The notes under the pieces were generated by a model. The model made no database searches and was not told where the DNA came from. It saw only the letters and a list, made by a program, of their open reading frames with translations. Shown here piece after piece: positions 36,469 to 45,739 of a DNA stretch of 64,000 bases. Source of the DNA: Chloroflexota bacterium (GTDB taxonomy: Bacteria; Chloroflexota; Dehalococcoidia; Bin125); contig JAPOXK010000019.1 of the NCBI GenBank assembly GCA_026707145.1, forward strand, positions 1-64,000, given 5' to 3'. The translations under genes and the position numbers were made by a program. Numbering within the stretch: the stretch's first letter is position 1; each line of letters starts with the position of its first letter.

Positions 36469-36500
36469 CAGCAGACGTCCCACCTCATGCGGACGGCCGC

Positions 36501-36524
36501 CACTCCCGAGAGCCGGCGGGAGTG
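36501..36524. terminator. Candidate bidirectional terminator hairpin
   Basis: CACTCCCG and CGGGAGTG form a perfect 8-bp stem around an 8-base loop, placed between the convergent RlpA-like and transglutaminase genes. No T-run on either side, so intrinsic termination would be of the U-less type or only a 3'-end stabiliser. Confidence 0.45.
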
Positions 36525-36544
36525 CTTCGGTGATCACAGGAGGG

Positions 36545-37423
36545 TTAACGGTCCGGGCTCAAGCTGGGCCGTACCCGTACACCGACCTCAAGCTTGCTGC
36601 CTTCCCCTCCCTGGAGAACGCCGCGCGTCGGAGGCACGTCGTGGTAGTCGCGTCCCACCGCGACGCGCACGTAGCGCTCGTCGGCGACGCTCTGGTTCGT
36701 GGGATCGAAGCCGATCCAATCGAGATCCGGCAATCGGCACTCGACCCAAGCGTGCATCGCCGTTTGCGGCCCTGGCGTACCGGATCGGCCGCCGACATGC
36801 AGATAGCCGGAAACGTAACGCGCCGGCACGCCCCAGGAACGCGCGATGGCGATCATGACATGGGCGTAGTCTTGGCAAACGCCCGAGCCGGACTCCAAGA
36901 TATGCTCCATCGGGGAGCCCACCGAGGTACTCCCTGGGACGTACCGGAAGCTGCGGTACAGCGTGTCGGAGAGCCGGAGCAAGGCCTCCAACGGGTCGCC
37001 CTCCGCCTTCATGTCCTCCCGCTCCATAAAGGCCGTGAGGGCGGACGAGGGTCGCGCCAGCGCACTCGCGTGTGTGAAATCCCAGTGCACGAACGCCTCG
37101 CGCCAAGAGCGAATCTCCTCCCAGGCATCCGTGCCCAAGGAGCGCAGGAGGGGAGCGGGCGGCGCTACCTCGACCGTGGAGCGAGTGGTGATCGCCAGCG
37201 CTTCGTGATCCCGGTGAATATTGAGCACATGCTTGGTGTTGCCGAAGCAGTCCCGCTCGCTGGTCAGGGGAGCCGCAGGTGCGGTCGTGGCCTCGAAGCG
37301 CAGGAGGCGTTGACCACAGTCCTCGCGCGGTTGCAGGCAGAGGGACATCACGCAGCGCCGCACCGGCGAGCGATATCGATACGCGGTGACGTGCTCGATC
37401 TCGTAACGCACGGAGCCGATCAC
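36545..37423 (-). CDS. Transglutaminase-like protein of the ATP-grasp/alpha-E cluster
   Basis: The protein has the N-terminal Bact_transglu_N beta-sandwich (VRYEIEHVTAYRYRSPV, then LQPR) and a transglutaminase-fold core with all three catalytic residues: Cys in SGVCQDYAH, His in AMHAWVE and Asp in FDPTN. GTG at 37423 (292 residues) lies 4 bp after the alpha-E stop; GTG at 37411 or TTG at 37450 are alternatives. It is the third gene of the conserved triad with circularly permuted ATP-grasp and alpha-E proteins, a set proposed to make or break amide links in small peptides. Confidence 0.88.
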   Translation of the reverse strand: MIGSVRYEIEHVTAYRYRSPVRRCVMSLCLQPREDCGQRLLRFEATTAPAAPLTSERDCFGNTKHVLNIHRDHEALAITTRSTVEVAPPAPLLRSLGTDAWEEIRSWREAFVHWDFTHASALARPSSALTAFMEREDMKAEGDPLEALLRLSDTLYRSFRYVPGSTSVGSPMEHILESGSGVCQDYAHVMIAIARSWGVPARYVSGYLHVGGRSGTPGPQTAMHAWVECRLPDLDWIGFDPTNQSVADERYVRVAVGRDYHDVPPTRGVLQGGEGSKLEVGVRVRPSLSPDR

Positions 37424-37427
37424 GAGG

Positions 37428-38396
37428 TCAGCGCGCCGGGAAGTCTGCAATCGGGTAATCGAAATAGGTAGCGGTCACGAGAACGTGCAACTCCCAGCAG
37501 TCCGCGCTCATCTGCTGCAGAAGGTCTCCGCGGTCCTCCCGTACCGGCCAATCGGAATGGACCAGGCTGACCAGGCGGGAAGCCAGCTGATGCACGGCAT
37601 CACTTGTCTGTGCGTTCGGGCTGGCATGGATGACGGCGATCTCCGCCGCCACCATGTCGAGCGATCGGCGGAGCGAATAGGGCAGCAGCGGGTCCGTCAC
37701 GAGCAGATCCAACACTTGGCCCGGCTCCACGGCGACGCTATAGCGGCGATCGTAGGCCTCGAACGCATGGTACGCGCGCAACAGGCTGGTCCAGTCCGCT
37801 TCCGAGTACTCCTCGGTCAGCCGGTCAGCGGCGATCTGAGCGAGAAACAACGCCACCGCGCGTTGCGCGCGCTCGACGAAGCGCCCGAGTTGCAGGAAGC
37901 GCCAGCCGGTATCGCGGTACATGGTGGCGGAGGCCACGCCCATGAAGGTATCGATCTCCGCCGCCGTTTCCGCGTAGAAACTCTCCGGAGAAGCAGACCA
38001 GATATCTTGAATGCCAAGCTTCTGGATCCGCAGGTAGGCCAAGTTCAGGCGGGTCCACATTTCAGCGCTGATGCAGTGGCGCATCTGCCGGGCGTTCTCC
38101 CGGCCGAGTGCGAAACAGCTCCAGACCGAATCCGGGTTCGAGCGTTCGAACGTAAGGTCGTCGGCCAGCGTGTAGGAATCAGCCAGTGTGTAATCCTCGC
38201 CGCCAAGGGGATCGAGATCGCCCATGGGAGGCTGCCGGTTCACACTGTTATAGACGCGGCTCCAGCCAAAATGAATCTCCCGGATCGGACGATCCACCAG
38301 AGCCTCCGTCTGCAGCTGCAGCAGACGGCAGAGATGCTCCGCCCGCTCGAGGTACCGGCCCATCCAGTAGAGACCCTGGGCACTGCGCGAAAGCAT
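37428..38396 (-). CDS. Alpha-E domain protein
   Basis: The 322-residue, mainly helical protein begins MLSRSAQGLYWMGRYLERAEH, the hallmark of the alpha-E family, and contains ARQMRHCISAEMWTRLN and GWRFLQLGRFVERAQ. Its biochemical role is unknown; it accompanies circularly permuted ATP-grasp ligases. It starts 5 bp after the ATP-grasp stop and ends 4 bp before the transglutaminase start, so the three are one transcription unit. Confidence 0.9.
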   Translation of the reverse strand: MLSRSAQGLYWMGRYLERAEHLCRLLQLQTEALVDRPIREIHFGWSRVYNSVNRQPPMGDLDPLGGEDYTLADSYTLADDLTFERSNPDSVWSCFALGRENARQMRHCISAEMWTRLNLAYLRIQKLGIQDIWSASPESFYAETAAEIDTFMGVASATMYRDTGWRFLQLGRFVERAQRAVALFLAQIAADRLTEEYSEADWTSLLRAYHAFEAYDRRYSVAVEPGQVLDLLVTDPLLPYSLRRSLDMVAAEIAVIHASPNAQTSDAVHQLASRLVSLVHSDWPVREDRGDLLQQMSADCWELHVLVTATYFDYPIADFPAR

Positions 38397-38401
38397 GCGG
38401 C

Positions 38402-39835
38402 TCAGTCCTCCAACACCCAAAGATCTTTGCCACCGCCGCCCTGACTGGAGTTCACCACGAGGCTGCCCCGGCGCAGGGCGACACGGCAGAACGCTCCGGG
38501 CACGAGGCGTGGCTCGCGTCCGTACAGCACGAAGGGGCGTAGATCCACATGACGCGGCTCGAAGCGCCCCTCGATCAGGCAGGGGGCACGGGAGAGCGCC
38601 AGCACGGGTTGCGAGACGAAGTCGGCCGGATTCGCGCGCACCTGCGCAGCGTACGCTTCACGCTCCTCAGGCGTCGCATGCGGACCGACCAGCATGCCGT
38701 AGCCTCCGGATTCCCCCACACGCTTGACGACTAAGCTCTCCAAGTTGTCGAGCGTGTACTCAAGGTCTTCGGGGCGCCGGCAGAGGTACGTCTCGACGTT
38801 CGCCAGCAGCGGCTCTTCGCTCAAGTAGTAGCGAATCATGTCGGGCACGTAGGCATAGACGCTCTTGTCGTCCGCGACCCCCGTGCCGGGCGCGTTCACC
38901 AGGGAGACGTTTCCTCGCTTATAGGCGTGCAGCAGCCCTGGCACACCGAGCAGAGAATCCGACCGGAAAACCAACGGATCAAGGAAATCGTCGTCCACGC
39001 GCCGGTAGATCACGTCGACGCGTCGCAGCCCAGTGGTGGTGCGCATATAGACGAAGCCGTCGTCGACCAGCAGATCACGGCCCTCCACGAGCTCCGCGCC
39101 GATCTCGCGAGCCAGGAACATGTGCTCATAGAAGGCGGAGTTGTAGACCCCGGGTGTCAGCAGCGCGATGCCCGGATCGGACTGCCCGGTCGGCGCCAGA
39201 TCCCGCAGGGTCGCCAGCAGCACGCGCCCGTAGTGTTCGACATCCCGCACGCGTGAGCTTCGATACAGCCGGCGCATCCTCGTCTTGACCGCCTTCCGGT
39301 TCGCGATCATGTAGGAGACGCCCGAAGGAACCCGCAGGTTGTCCTCAAGCACCTGGAAGCCGTCGTTGGTGCGCACGAGGTCGGTGCCGCAAATAGCGAC
39401 CCAGACCCCCTGAGGAGCGGAGAAGCCGCGCATCTCGACGCGATACTGAGGACACTCGCGCACTACCTCCACCGGAATCACGCCCTCGGTGATAATGCGG
39501 GCCTCGCCGTAGATATCCTCCAAGAAACGGTTCAGAGCAGTGAGGCGCTGAATCAAGCCGCTTTCGAGAAGCCGCCATTCCGCACCCGAGAGCACGCGGG
39601 GCACGCAGTCGATAGGGATGATGCGCTCGTCGGCCTCGTCGTCTCCATAGACGGTGAAGGTGATGCCTTCATTCGAAAATGAGCGCGTCACCCGCTCTTG
39701 AATGCTCCCCAATTCCCCAGGAGAGAGCCGTTTCAGCGCTTCGTAGAGTTCGCGGCAATGCTCTCGCGGCCTGCCGTCCGGCAGGAACATCTCATCGTAG
39801 ATGTCAGCATCAAGGGCGTAGCTGTCGAAATCCAT
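38402..39835 (-). CDS. Circularly permuted ATP-grasp type 2 protein
   Basis: The 477-residue protein starts MDFDSYALDADIYDEMF with LPDGRPREHC, and contains the permuted ATP-grasp core: EDNLRVPSGVSYMI, LLTPGVYNSAFYEH, VDVIYRRVDDDFLDP, NAPGTGVADDK and VVKRVGESGGYGM (nucleotide-binding). The C-terminus is SSQGGGGKDLWVLED. ATP-grasp enzymes form amide bonds through acyl-phosphates, so a peptide ligase role is inferred. It is the first gene of the triad and has no clear upstream partner. Confidence 0.92.
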   Translation of the reverse strand: MDFDSYALDADIYDEMFLPDGRPREHCRELYEALKRLSPGELGSIQERVTRSFSNEGITFTVYGDDEADERIIPIDCVPRVLSGAEWRLLESGLIQRLTALNRFLEDIYGEARIITEGVIPVEVVRECPQYRVEMRGFSAPQGVWVAICGTDLVRTNDGFQVLEDNLRVPSGVSYMIANRKAVKTRMRRLYRSSRVRDVEHYGRVLLATLRDLAPTGQSDPGIALLTPGVYNSAFYEHMFLAREIGAELVEGRDLLVDDGFVYMRTTTGLRRVDVIYRRVDDDFLDPLVFRSDSLLGVPGLLHAYKRGNVSLVNAPGTGVADDKSVYAYVPDMIRYYLSEEPLLANVETYLCRRPEDLEYTLDNLESLVVKRVGESGGYGMLVGPHATPEEREAYAAQVRANPADFVSQPVLALSRAPCLIEGRFEPRHVDLRPFVLYGREPRLVPGAFCRVALRRGSLVVNSSQGGGGKDLWVLED

Positions 39836-40011
39836 GGCAACGACCCGGTTACCCTAAGGCATCCCCGTCCACAACGCGCTGCGGAGCAAGTTCCAGCCAA
39901 GCGACGAGTGAGCATTCGCTCCGGCAGCGCTGCATACCACCCGCTGCGCATTCGGCCGCCACGTACGCGCCGGCGCTGTAGAGACCTTGCCCAAACCCCC
40001 GCCTCCGATCC

Positions 40012-42240
40012 CTAGCTCGCGAGAGAGCCGGCGGCGCCCTCCCTATCCGCCTCGGCCATCACCGGGGACTCATCCTCGGCATCATCCTCCTCCGGCGCCG
40101 GGGGAGGCACCAAGGGCAGATCAATCAGCATTTCAGTGAACTGACCGGGCTCGGACTCGACCCGAATAGCGCCGCCGTGCTGGCGGATGATGTCGCTCGA
40201 CAGCGCTAGACCCAAACCGGTGCCCTGATCGGTAGGCTTAGTCGTGAAAAACGGGTTGAAAATCTTCTCGATAACGTCGGGCGAGATCCCTCCTCCGTTG
40301 TCCTTGATACTGATCTTGATCTGGTCTTCTCCCCGCCGGGTGCTGAGCCACAGCGTCGGAGCGTAGGGCTCGGCACCTTCCCCTGCTTCCGCAGCGGCAC
40401 GCCGCTTCTCATCGGTCGCATCACAGGCGTTTCCCACCATGTTCAGGAAGACGCGGCCCAGGTCTTGAGGAACAACTTCGAGCTCGCCCACGTCAGGGTC
40501 GAGATCCTGCTGTATATCGAGCTGGAAATTCGAATCGGTCGCTCGTGCGCTGTGATAAGCGAGCCGGGCGTGCTCATCCAGCAGGCGGTTGATATCGGCC
40601 GGGCGCCGCTCGCCCGATCCTCTCCCCATGGCAAGCATGTCTTGAACGATCCGGTTGGCGCGTTCGCCGTGTGAGCGGATCCGCTCGAGATTGTCCGTGA
40701 GATCGCCGGATATCTCCTGGATGAGCGATCGCTGGTCCTCGGTCAAATTCTCGCTGCTCTCCTCGAGAGTCTCGGCGAGCTCCGTAAGCAGCTCTGCCGA
40801 GGCCTCGGAGAAGTTCGTAACAAAGTTCAGCGGGTTCTTGATCTCATGCGCCACCCCCGCAGTGAGCTCACCGAGCGCCGCTAGCTTCTCGCGCGTGACG
40901 ATCTGATCTTGCGCCCGGCGCAGGTCGGCCAGCACTCGCTCCAGCTCCGCGTTCTTTCCTTGCACCTCTTCCGCCAGCTTCTCCACCAAGTTCAGACGCT
41001 GGACCTCCAAAGCGTGCCGGCGGAACACCTCCAGGGCCGCGGCCATGTCGGCGACCTCGTCGCGGCCTTTGATCTCAACCCTGGACTCCAGGTCACCGCC
41101 GGCCATGCGGAGCATCCAACCCGACAGCAGCTCCAGACGGCGTAACAGTACCCGGCCTACGTAAAGCCAAGCGATGAGGAAGGCGCCGCCGATGCTGATC
41201 GCGCTGATCGCGAGGAGCAAGGTACGACCGGTCAGGATGGCCTGCGAGGAAGCCCGGGTCGCCTCCTGCACGGCGACGTTGGCCGTGCCCACCAAACCGT
41301 CGACCTCGGCGACGAGGTCGACGGCGAGATCCCGGTTGCGCGCGAGCAGCTCCACCTGCCGAGCGCCGAGCCGGAGCTCCCGGTCGAACAGGTCGAAGCC
41401 GCTCTGCTCCCCGGTTCCCAACTCAAACAGCTGCGCGAAAATCGCAGCGACTTCGGCGCGGAAGGGAGATTCTTCGAGAGCCGCCAAACTCCCTTCGATG
41501 CGGCCGGCAGCGGCCTCGAAGCGCTCTCGCAGCGGCTCAATGAACGAGGCGTCCGACAAGCTGAACGCACTCGCCAACAGCTGTGTGGCGATGTTGGCGT
41601 CTGCCTGCAACGCCGCCAAGGAGTTGTAGCGGCCGAACTCGAACGCCGTGAAATGCTCTAGACGATCCGCGGGGGGGTCGCCTAGCTCTCGATAGCCCGT
41701 GATCGTGTAGAAAAGCTGGTCATCGATCTCGGGGAGCAGGATCTCGTCGAGACGAACGCGCAACTCCGTCAGCTCCACCTGCAGCGCTTCCCGACGGTCG
41801 GTCAATGCAAAGACCTCGGACATCTCGCCCTTGATCGCCTCAATGTTGAGGAGCAGTGTGTCGGCACGGCTGCGGATGCGCTCGAAGCGCTCGTCGTCTG
41901 CGTCTCGCTGCTCCAAGACCGCCAGCTCTTCTTCGAAGGCCGCATGCGCGTCGGCGATCTCGTCGGAGGCGAAGGCAAAGTCCTCGGGCGTTGTCGCAGC
42001 CGTGAGGCGTGGAGCCGCCGCGACCAAGGCGCTGCTATACCGTGCTACCCCGAACGCGGCCACCACCTCGGGGACGCGACCTTCATTGACATCACTCTGG
42101 GCATTGGCCACGCGATCGAACGAGAACCAGCCGACGAGGCTCGCCGCCACGGTGAGCAGAACGGCTCCCCCGATTCCGATGTAGAGTTGGGTGGAGATAC
42201 GGGAACGGCGAGCCAGCAAACGCTGCAATCGCTCAATCAC
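40012..42240 (-). CDS. Membrane sensor histidine kinase
   Basis: The 742-residue protein has a transmembrane segment at about 19-41, a long extracytoplasmic helical sensor (about 42-335), a second segment at about 340-362, a HAMP domain (ending RDEVADMAAAL), a coiled coil, and a HisKA domain with the phosphoacceptor His in GVAHEIKNPLNFV near 464. The HATPase domain has GNACDAT (N-box), DNGGGISPD, FFTTKPTDQGTGLGLAL. It overlaps the binding-protein gene by ATGA. The sensor is probably addressed through that neighbouring periplasmic-binding protein. No response regulator with a DNA-binding domain is beside it; the REC-phosphatase gene is the likely output. Confidence 0.9.
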   Translation of the reverse strand: MIERLQRLLARRSRISTQLYIGIGGAVLLTVAASLVGWFSFDRVANAQSDVNEGRVPEVVAAFGVARYSSALVAAAPRLTAATTPEDFAFASDEIADAHAAFEEELAVLEQRDADDERFERIRSRADTLLLNIEAIKGEMSEVFALTDRREALQVELTELRVRLDEILLPEIDDQLFYTITGYRELGDPPADRLEHFTAFEFGRYNSLAALQADANIATQLLASAFSLSDASFIEPLRERFEAAAGRIEGSLAALEESPFRAEVAAIFAQLFELGTGEQSGFDLFDRELRLGARQVELLARNRDLAVDLVAEVDGLVGTANVAVQEATRASSQAILTGRTLLLAISAISIGGAFLIAWLYVGRVLLRRLELLSGWMLRMAGGDLESRVEIKGRDEVADMAAALEVFRRHALEVQRLNLVEKLAEEVQGKNAELERVLADLRRAQDQIVTREKLAALGELTAGVAHEIKNPLNFVTNFSEASAELLTELAETLEESSENLTEDQRSLIQEISGDLTDNLERIRSHGERANRIVQDMLAMGRGSGERRPADINRLLDEHARLAYHSARATDSNFQLDIQQDLDPDVGELEVVPQDLGRVFLNMVGNACDATDEKRRAAAEAGEGAEPYAPTLWLSTRRGEDQIKISIKDNGGGISPDVIEKIFNPFFTTKPTDQGTGLGLALSSDIIRQHGGAIRVESEPGQFTEMLIDLPLVPPPAPEEDDAEDESPVMAEADREGAAGSLAS

Positions 42241-43550
42241 GGCTGCGCTTCCTGCAGTGTGTCAATAGGGTGGTAGCGGCCGTCTTGTCCGATCACCGTC
42301 AGAAAGACCGCGTCCGACCCTTGATTGTCATCTTCCCCATAGCGGAGTTCGAACCCATCGATATCGATCGCATCCGCGCGGCGCAGGCTGTCGAGAAAAC
42401 AGGCCCGGTCGACCTCCGGACCGCAACCCTCAATGGCGGCGATCGCCAGGCGACCGGCCAAGTAGCCCTCAAGGGAGACAAAGCCAGGAGTGACGTCGGG
42501 AGCGTAAGCAGCCAAGGCGCGCAGGTAAGCGGCGACGGCTGGAATCGAGTCGTCACTGGGAAAGGGCACAACCTGCGTGACGAAGACCCCAGCCCCGGCC
42601 GGGCCGAGCTCGTCCGCCAAAGCGTTGCTGCCCACGAAGGAAACGGTCATGAAGATCGGATCCAGGCCTATGTGTCGCGACCAAGCGATCAGCGCGGCGA
42701 CCGGTTGGTAGGCCCCGATCAGGATCACAGCCTGGGGCGCCCCCCGGCGTAGATCGAGCAATCCTCGCTTCACAACCGTCGTGTTGCGCGGGTACACCCC
42801 GATCGCCACCGGCTCCATACCGCGCCGATCGAGCGCGCTCCGAACGCCGCGATAGCCGGCACGCCCGAAGGAATCGTCCTGATACATCACAGCGATGCGA
42901 TCAAACCCCAGATCCTCGGTCAAGCGGGCGACCATCTCCTCAGTCTCTTGGTAGTAGGAAGCGCGGAGGTTGATCACGTTTCGCAACGTCGCAGCGCGCA
43001 GGAATTCCGCCCCGGTGAACGGAGCTACGTAGGGAATACCTACCTCTGCCGCCACGGGAACCGCGGATCGCGATGTCGGCGTGCCAACGGCGCCGATCAG
43101 CGCGAACGCCTCTTCCTCTCCAGCCAGCGCGAGCGTGTTGGCGACGGCGGCTTCGGGTTCGTAGGAGTCATCGAAAGACAACAGATCCAGCTGGCGACCG
43201 TGCACACCGCCTTGTTGGTTTACCTCGTGGAATGCCGCCTCGATCCCGAGGCGCATGTTCCTGCCGAGCTCCTGGGCGGGGCCGCTGAAGGCAGCAGACT
43301 GGCCGAAGAGAATACGGTCATCCGAGACGCCGGGCGCCTGAGTGGAGGTCCCCGGCTCAGAACTCACGGCATCCAGCTGCTCCTCCTCAGAAGAGGACGT
43401 AGCTGCGGCTTCGCTGACGAGACTCGGAACATCACCGACATCCGTAGACCAAAACCAGCCAGACAGCCCCCCCACGATGGCGAGGACAACGGCTCCCACG
43501 ACCCCAAAGACCAGCAGAAAATCCGTCAAACGGTAGGGGAGATGCTTCAT
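42237..43550 (-). CDS. Membrane-anchored periplasmic-binding protein (branched-chain amino acid/amide type)
   Basis: The 437-residue protein has one N-terminal transmembrane segment (FLLVFGVVGAVVLAIVGGL) without a lipobox, a low-complexity linker to about 75, then a Peripla_BP_6 (LivK/AmiC-like) fold: ILFGQSAAFSGPAQELG, DDSYEPEAAVAN, IGAVGTPTSRSAVPVA, VAVMYQDDSFGRAG. No ABC permease or ATPase is nearby. Its overlaps (ATGA) with the histidine kinase and the RsbW-like gene suggest it is a ligand sensor feeding the kinase and not a transporter component. Confidence 0.85.
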   Translation of the reverse strand: MKHLPYRLTDFLLVFGVVGAVVLAIVGGLSGWFWSTDVGDVPSLVSEAAATSSSEEEQLDAVSSEPGTSTQAPGVSDDRILFGQSAAFSGPAQELGRNMRLGIEAAFHEVNQQGGVHGRQLDLLSFDDSYEPEAAVANTLALAGEEEAFALIGAVGTPTSRSAVPVAAEVGIPYVAPFTGAEFLRAATLRNVINLRASYYQETEEMVARLTEDLGFDRIAVMYQDDSFGRAGYRGVRSALDRRGMEPVAIGVYPRNTTVVKRGLLDLRRGAPQAVILIGAYQPVAALIAWSRHIGLDPIFMTVSFVGSNALADELGPAGAGVFVTQVVPFPSDDSIPAVAAYLRALAAYAPDVTPGFVSLEGYLAGRLAIAAIEGCGPEVDRACFLDSLRRADAIDIDGFELRYGEDDNQGSDAVFLTVIGQDGRYHPIDTLQEAQP

Positions 43551-43966
43551 TCCATCTTACGTGTGACCAGGGTCAGGTGGTTTCTGCCCTGCTCCCGACG
43601 ATAATGCAACTCGTCCATCAATTCGCGCACCAAATGGACGCCAAGCCCGCCTACGGGGCGTTCTTCGATCGACCCTTCCAGCACAGGCGGAGGGGTATCA
43701 CTCAGCGGGTCAAAGGGACGGCCGTCGTCGATGATCTCTATGGTGAGGGCGTCCGGGTTCGATGTCAGGACGATCTCGAACTCATGGAGTCCGTCATCGT
43801 AGCCGTAATCCATGACGTTGAGCCCCAGCTCTTCAAGGACCAAGTTGACCCGGAAGATGAGCGCCGGAGACCAGCTCTCCTGCTCCCCGAAGTCTTCGAC
43901 GGCGGCGGTGATGCGATCCAACTCATCGTGGCTGGTTTCGACCTTTAGAGACAGCGTCGCACTCAA
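43547..43966 (-). CDS. RsbW-like ATP-binding protein (serine/threonine kinase, anti-sigma type)
   Basis: The 139-residue HATPase_c_2 protein shows the N-box as NLVLEELGLNVMDYGYDD, the G1 region DDGRPFDP, and GLGVHLVRELMDELHY. Family members phosphorylate STAS antagonists and may bind sigma factors. It overlaps both neighbours by 4 bp. No sigma factor gene is in the operon, so the output target is unknown. Confidence 0.87.
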   Translation of the reverse strand: MSATLSLKVETSHDELDRITAAVEDFGEQESWSPALIFRVNLVLEELGLNVMDYGYDDGLHEFEIVLTSNPDALTIEIIDDGRPFDPLSDTPPPVLEGSIEERPVGGLGVHLVRELMDELHYRREQGRNHLTLVTRKME

Positions 43967-45129
43967 GGTTCGGACTCACGGCGCCAGAGCGTCACACAGG
44001 TAATGTCATCGGACTGCGGCATGTCGCCCGCGAAGGCATGCACCGCATCGAAGATCGCCGAGTTCGCTTCCTTCCAATTCGAGGGGGGGGATGCCGCGAA
44101 GATCGCGCGCAGGCCTTCCGTCCCGAACTCGTCGTTCTCAATATTCATGGCCTCGGTGACGCCGTCGGTGTAGAAGACGACGGCGTCTCCCGGTGCCAGG
44201 GTCAGACTCTCTTGCTTGTACTGGAGGTCGGGTACCAGTCCGAGGGCGATCCCATCGGTCAGAGGAAGCAGCGCCGAGCTTCCGTCGGCGTGAACGAGGA
44301 GTGGGGGATTATGCCCACCGTTCGCGTAGCGGAGCTCGCCGCTCGCCGGATCGTATTCCGCGTAGAGAACGGTCACGAACATGGCGGCCTCGTTGTCATC
44401 GTGCAGCAGGTCGTTGACCTCACGAAGCACCGCGCCGGGGTCCTGGTTTCCGATGGCCGCGCCTTTCAGCAGGGTACGGGTAGACATCATGAAAAGAGCG
44501 GCGGGCACGCCCTTGTCCGAGACATCCGCGACGGCGAGGCCGATGCGCCCGTTCTCCAAACTCATGACGTCAAAGAAATCGCCCCCCACGCTGCGAGCGG
44601 GCTCCATGCTGCCAAAGATCTGGTAGCTGGACCCCTTGGGAAACTCCGTGGGGAGAATGGACTGCTGCATCTTGCTTGCGACATCAAGTTCGTTCTGCAA
44701 GGCAACGAGCTTGTCACGCGATGCGAGCGCCTCGCGCCACTCGGCCAGGTGGCGCAGCGTCCGGTCGATCGTGACTTGCAGGTCCTCAAAGTCGACCGGC
44801 TTGGTGACAAAATCGAATGCGCCCCGATTCATCGCCGTGCGGATGTTCTTCATATCGCCGTAGGCCGAAATGATCACGGATCGGATATCGGGATCGACTT
44901 GGGGAATCTGCTCGAGCAGCGTCAGCCCATCCATCTGCGGCATGTTGATGTCCGAGAGGACCATGTCGATGCCCGGGTCCTCCCGCAGCCGCTCCAGAGC
45001 TTCTACCCCGTTATGGGCAAAGAGGAACTCATAGCGGCCAGCCCGAATATGGCGCCGCATCCGCTGCAACATGAGCGGCTCAAGGTCCGGCTCGTCGTCA
45101 ACTACGAGGATCTTGGCTGGCCTCGGCAT
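43963..45129 (-). CDS. Response regulator with PP2C/SpoIIE-type phosphatase output
   Basis: Residues 1-125 are a REC domain: DDEPD (acidic pocket), phosphoacceptor Asp60 in LSDINMPQMDG, and Lys in FVTKPVD. A helical linker (about 130-165) leads to a PP2C/RsbU domain of about 200 residues with GGDFFDV, VADVSDKGVPAALFM, YTDGVTEA and DDITCVTL, the metal-binding Asp motifs. It likely dephosphorylates the STAS antagonist when the REC domain is phosphorylated by the operon's histidine kinase. GAGGAG lies close to the ATG. Confidence 0.92.
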   Translation of the reverse strand: MPRPAKILVVDDEPDLEPLMLQRMRRHIRAGRYEFLFAHNGVEALERLREDPGIDMVLSDINMPQMDGLTLLEQIPQVDPDIRSVIISAYGDMKNIRTAMNRGAFDFVTKPVDFEDLQVTIDRTLRHLAEWREALASRDKLVALQNELDVASKMQQSILPTEFPKGSSYQIFGSMEPARSVGGDFFDVMSLENGRIGLAVADVSDKGVPAALFMMSTRTLLKGAAIGNQDPGAVLREVNDLLHDDNEAAMFVTVLYAEYDPASGELRYANGGHNPPLLVHADGSSALLPLTDGIALGLVPDLQYKQESLTLAPGDAVVFYTDGVTEAMNIENDEFGTEGLRAIFAASPPSNWKEANSAIFDAVHAFAGDMPQSDDITCVTLWRRESEP

Positions 45130-45217
45130 AACTCCTCAATTCCCGACACTTCCGCACGAGCCCGCATCTCGATCCAACGAAGCAGCTCCGGCTCCGCATC
45201 CCGGTGCAGCGGATCGA

Positions 45218-45556
45218 TCAGCTCTTGAGTGCAGCCAGTGCCTCGGTTGGTGAAGGGTGAATCGGGATAATCTTGTCAAAGCCACTGACTTCGAAGATCT
45301 CCCGGATCGGATCCGAGAGAGAGCACACCGCAAGCTTCGCGTCTTGCTTTCCGAGCGTCTTCGCGGTTAGCAGAATGACGCGAAGGCCCGCACTGCTGAT
45401 ATAGGAGAGCTGCTCGAGATCGAGAAGGAGAGCGCGATCGCTCGTATCGATCGCCGCCTCCAAGGCTTCCTGAAATTCACGGGCGTTGGCACCGTCGACG
45501 CGACTCTGAGCCTTTGCGATAAGGGTTCCCTCTTCTCGCCTGGTCTCAAGCTCCAT
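45218..45556 (-). CDS. STAS-domain anti-sigma factor antagonist
   Basis: The 112-residue protein has the STAS fold with LLLDLEQLSYISSAGLRVILL; Ser54-Ser55 align with the Asp-Ser pair of SpoIIAA, so Ser55 is the likely phosphorylation site. GAGGAG nine bases before the ATG at 45556 is the ribosome binding site. It is followed after 88 bp by the REC-PP2C gene and is presumably the shared substrate of that phosphatase and the RsbW-like kinase. Confidence 0.9.
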   Translation of the reverse strand: MELETRREEGTLIAKAQSRVDGANAREFQEALEAAIDTSDRALLLDLEQLSYISSAGLRVILLTAKTLGKQDAKLAVCSLSDPIREIFEVSGFDKIIPIHPSPTEALAALKS

Positions 45557-45739
45557 TATGTCATTCTCCTCAATATCGCAGCATCATGCGCAGCTGGCCG
45601 TGTTACCTGAATCGTGACCGTTCCTCTCCATCGCGATACCGCCGCCTTGTTCAGGACGAGCCAACTCTTCTGGCCGACAGTCCGCTTGAGAAGCACTACT
45701 CAAGCTTGTCCCATGATAGGCCGAGCAAATTCGGAAAAG

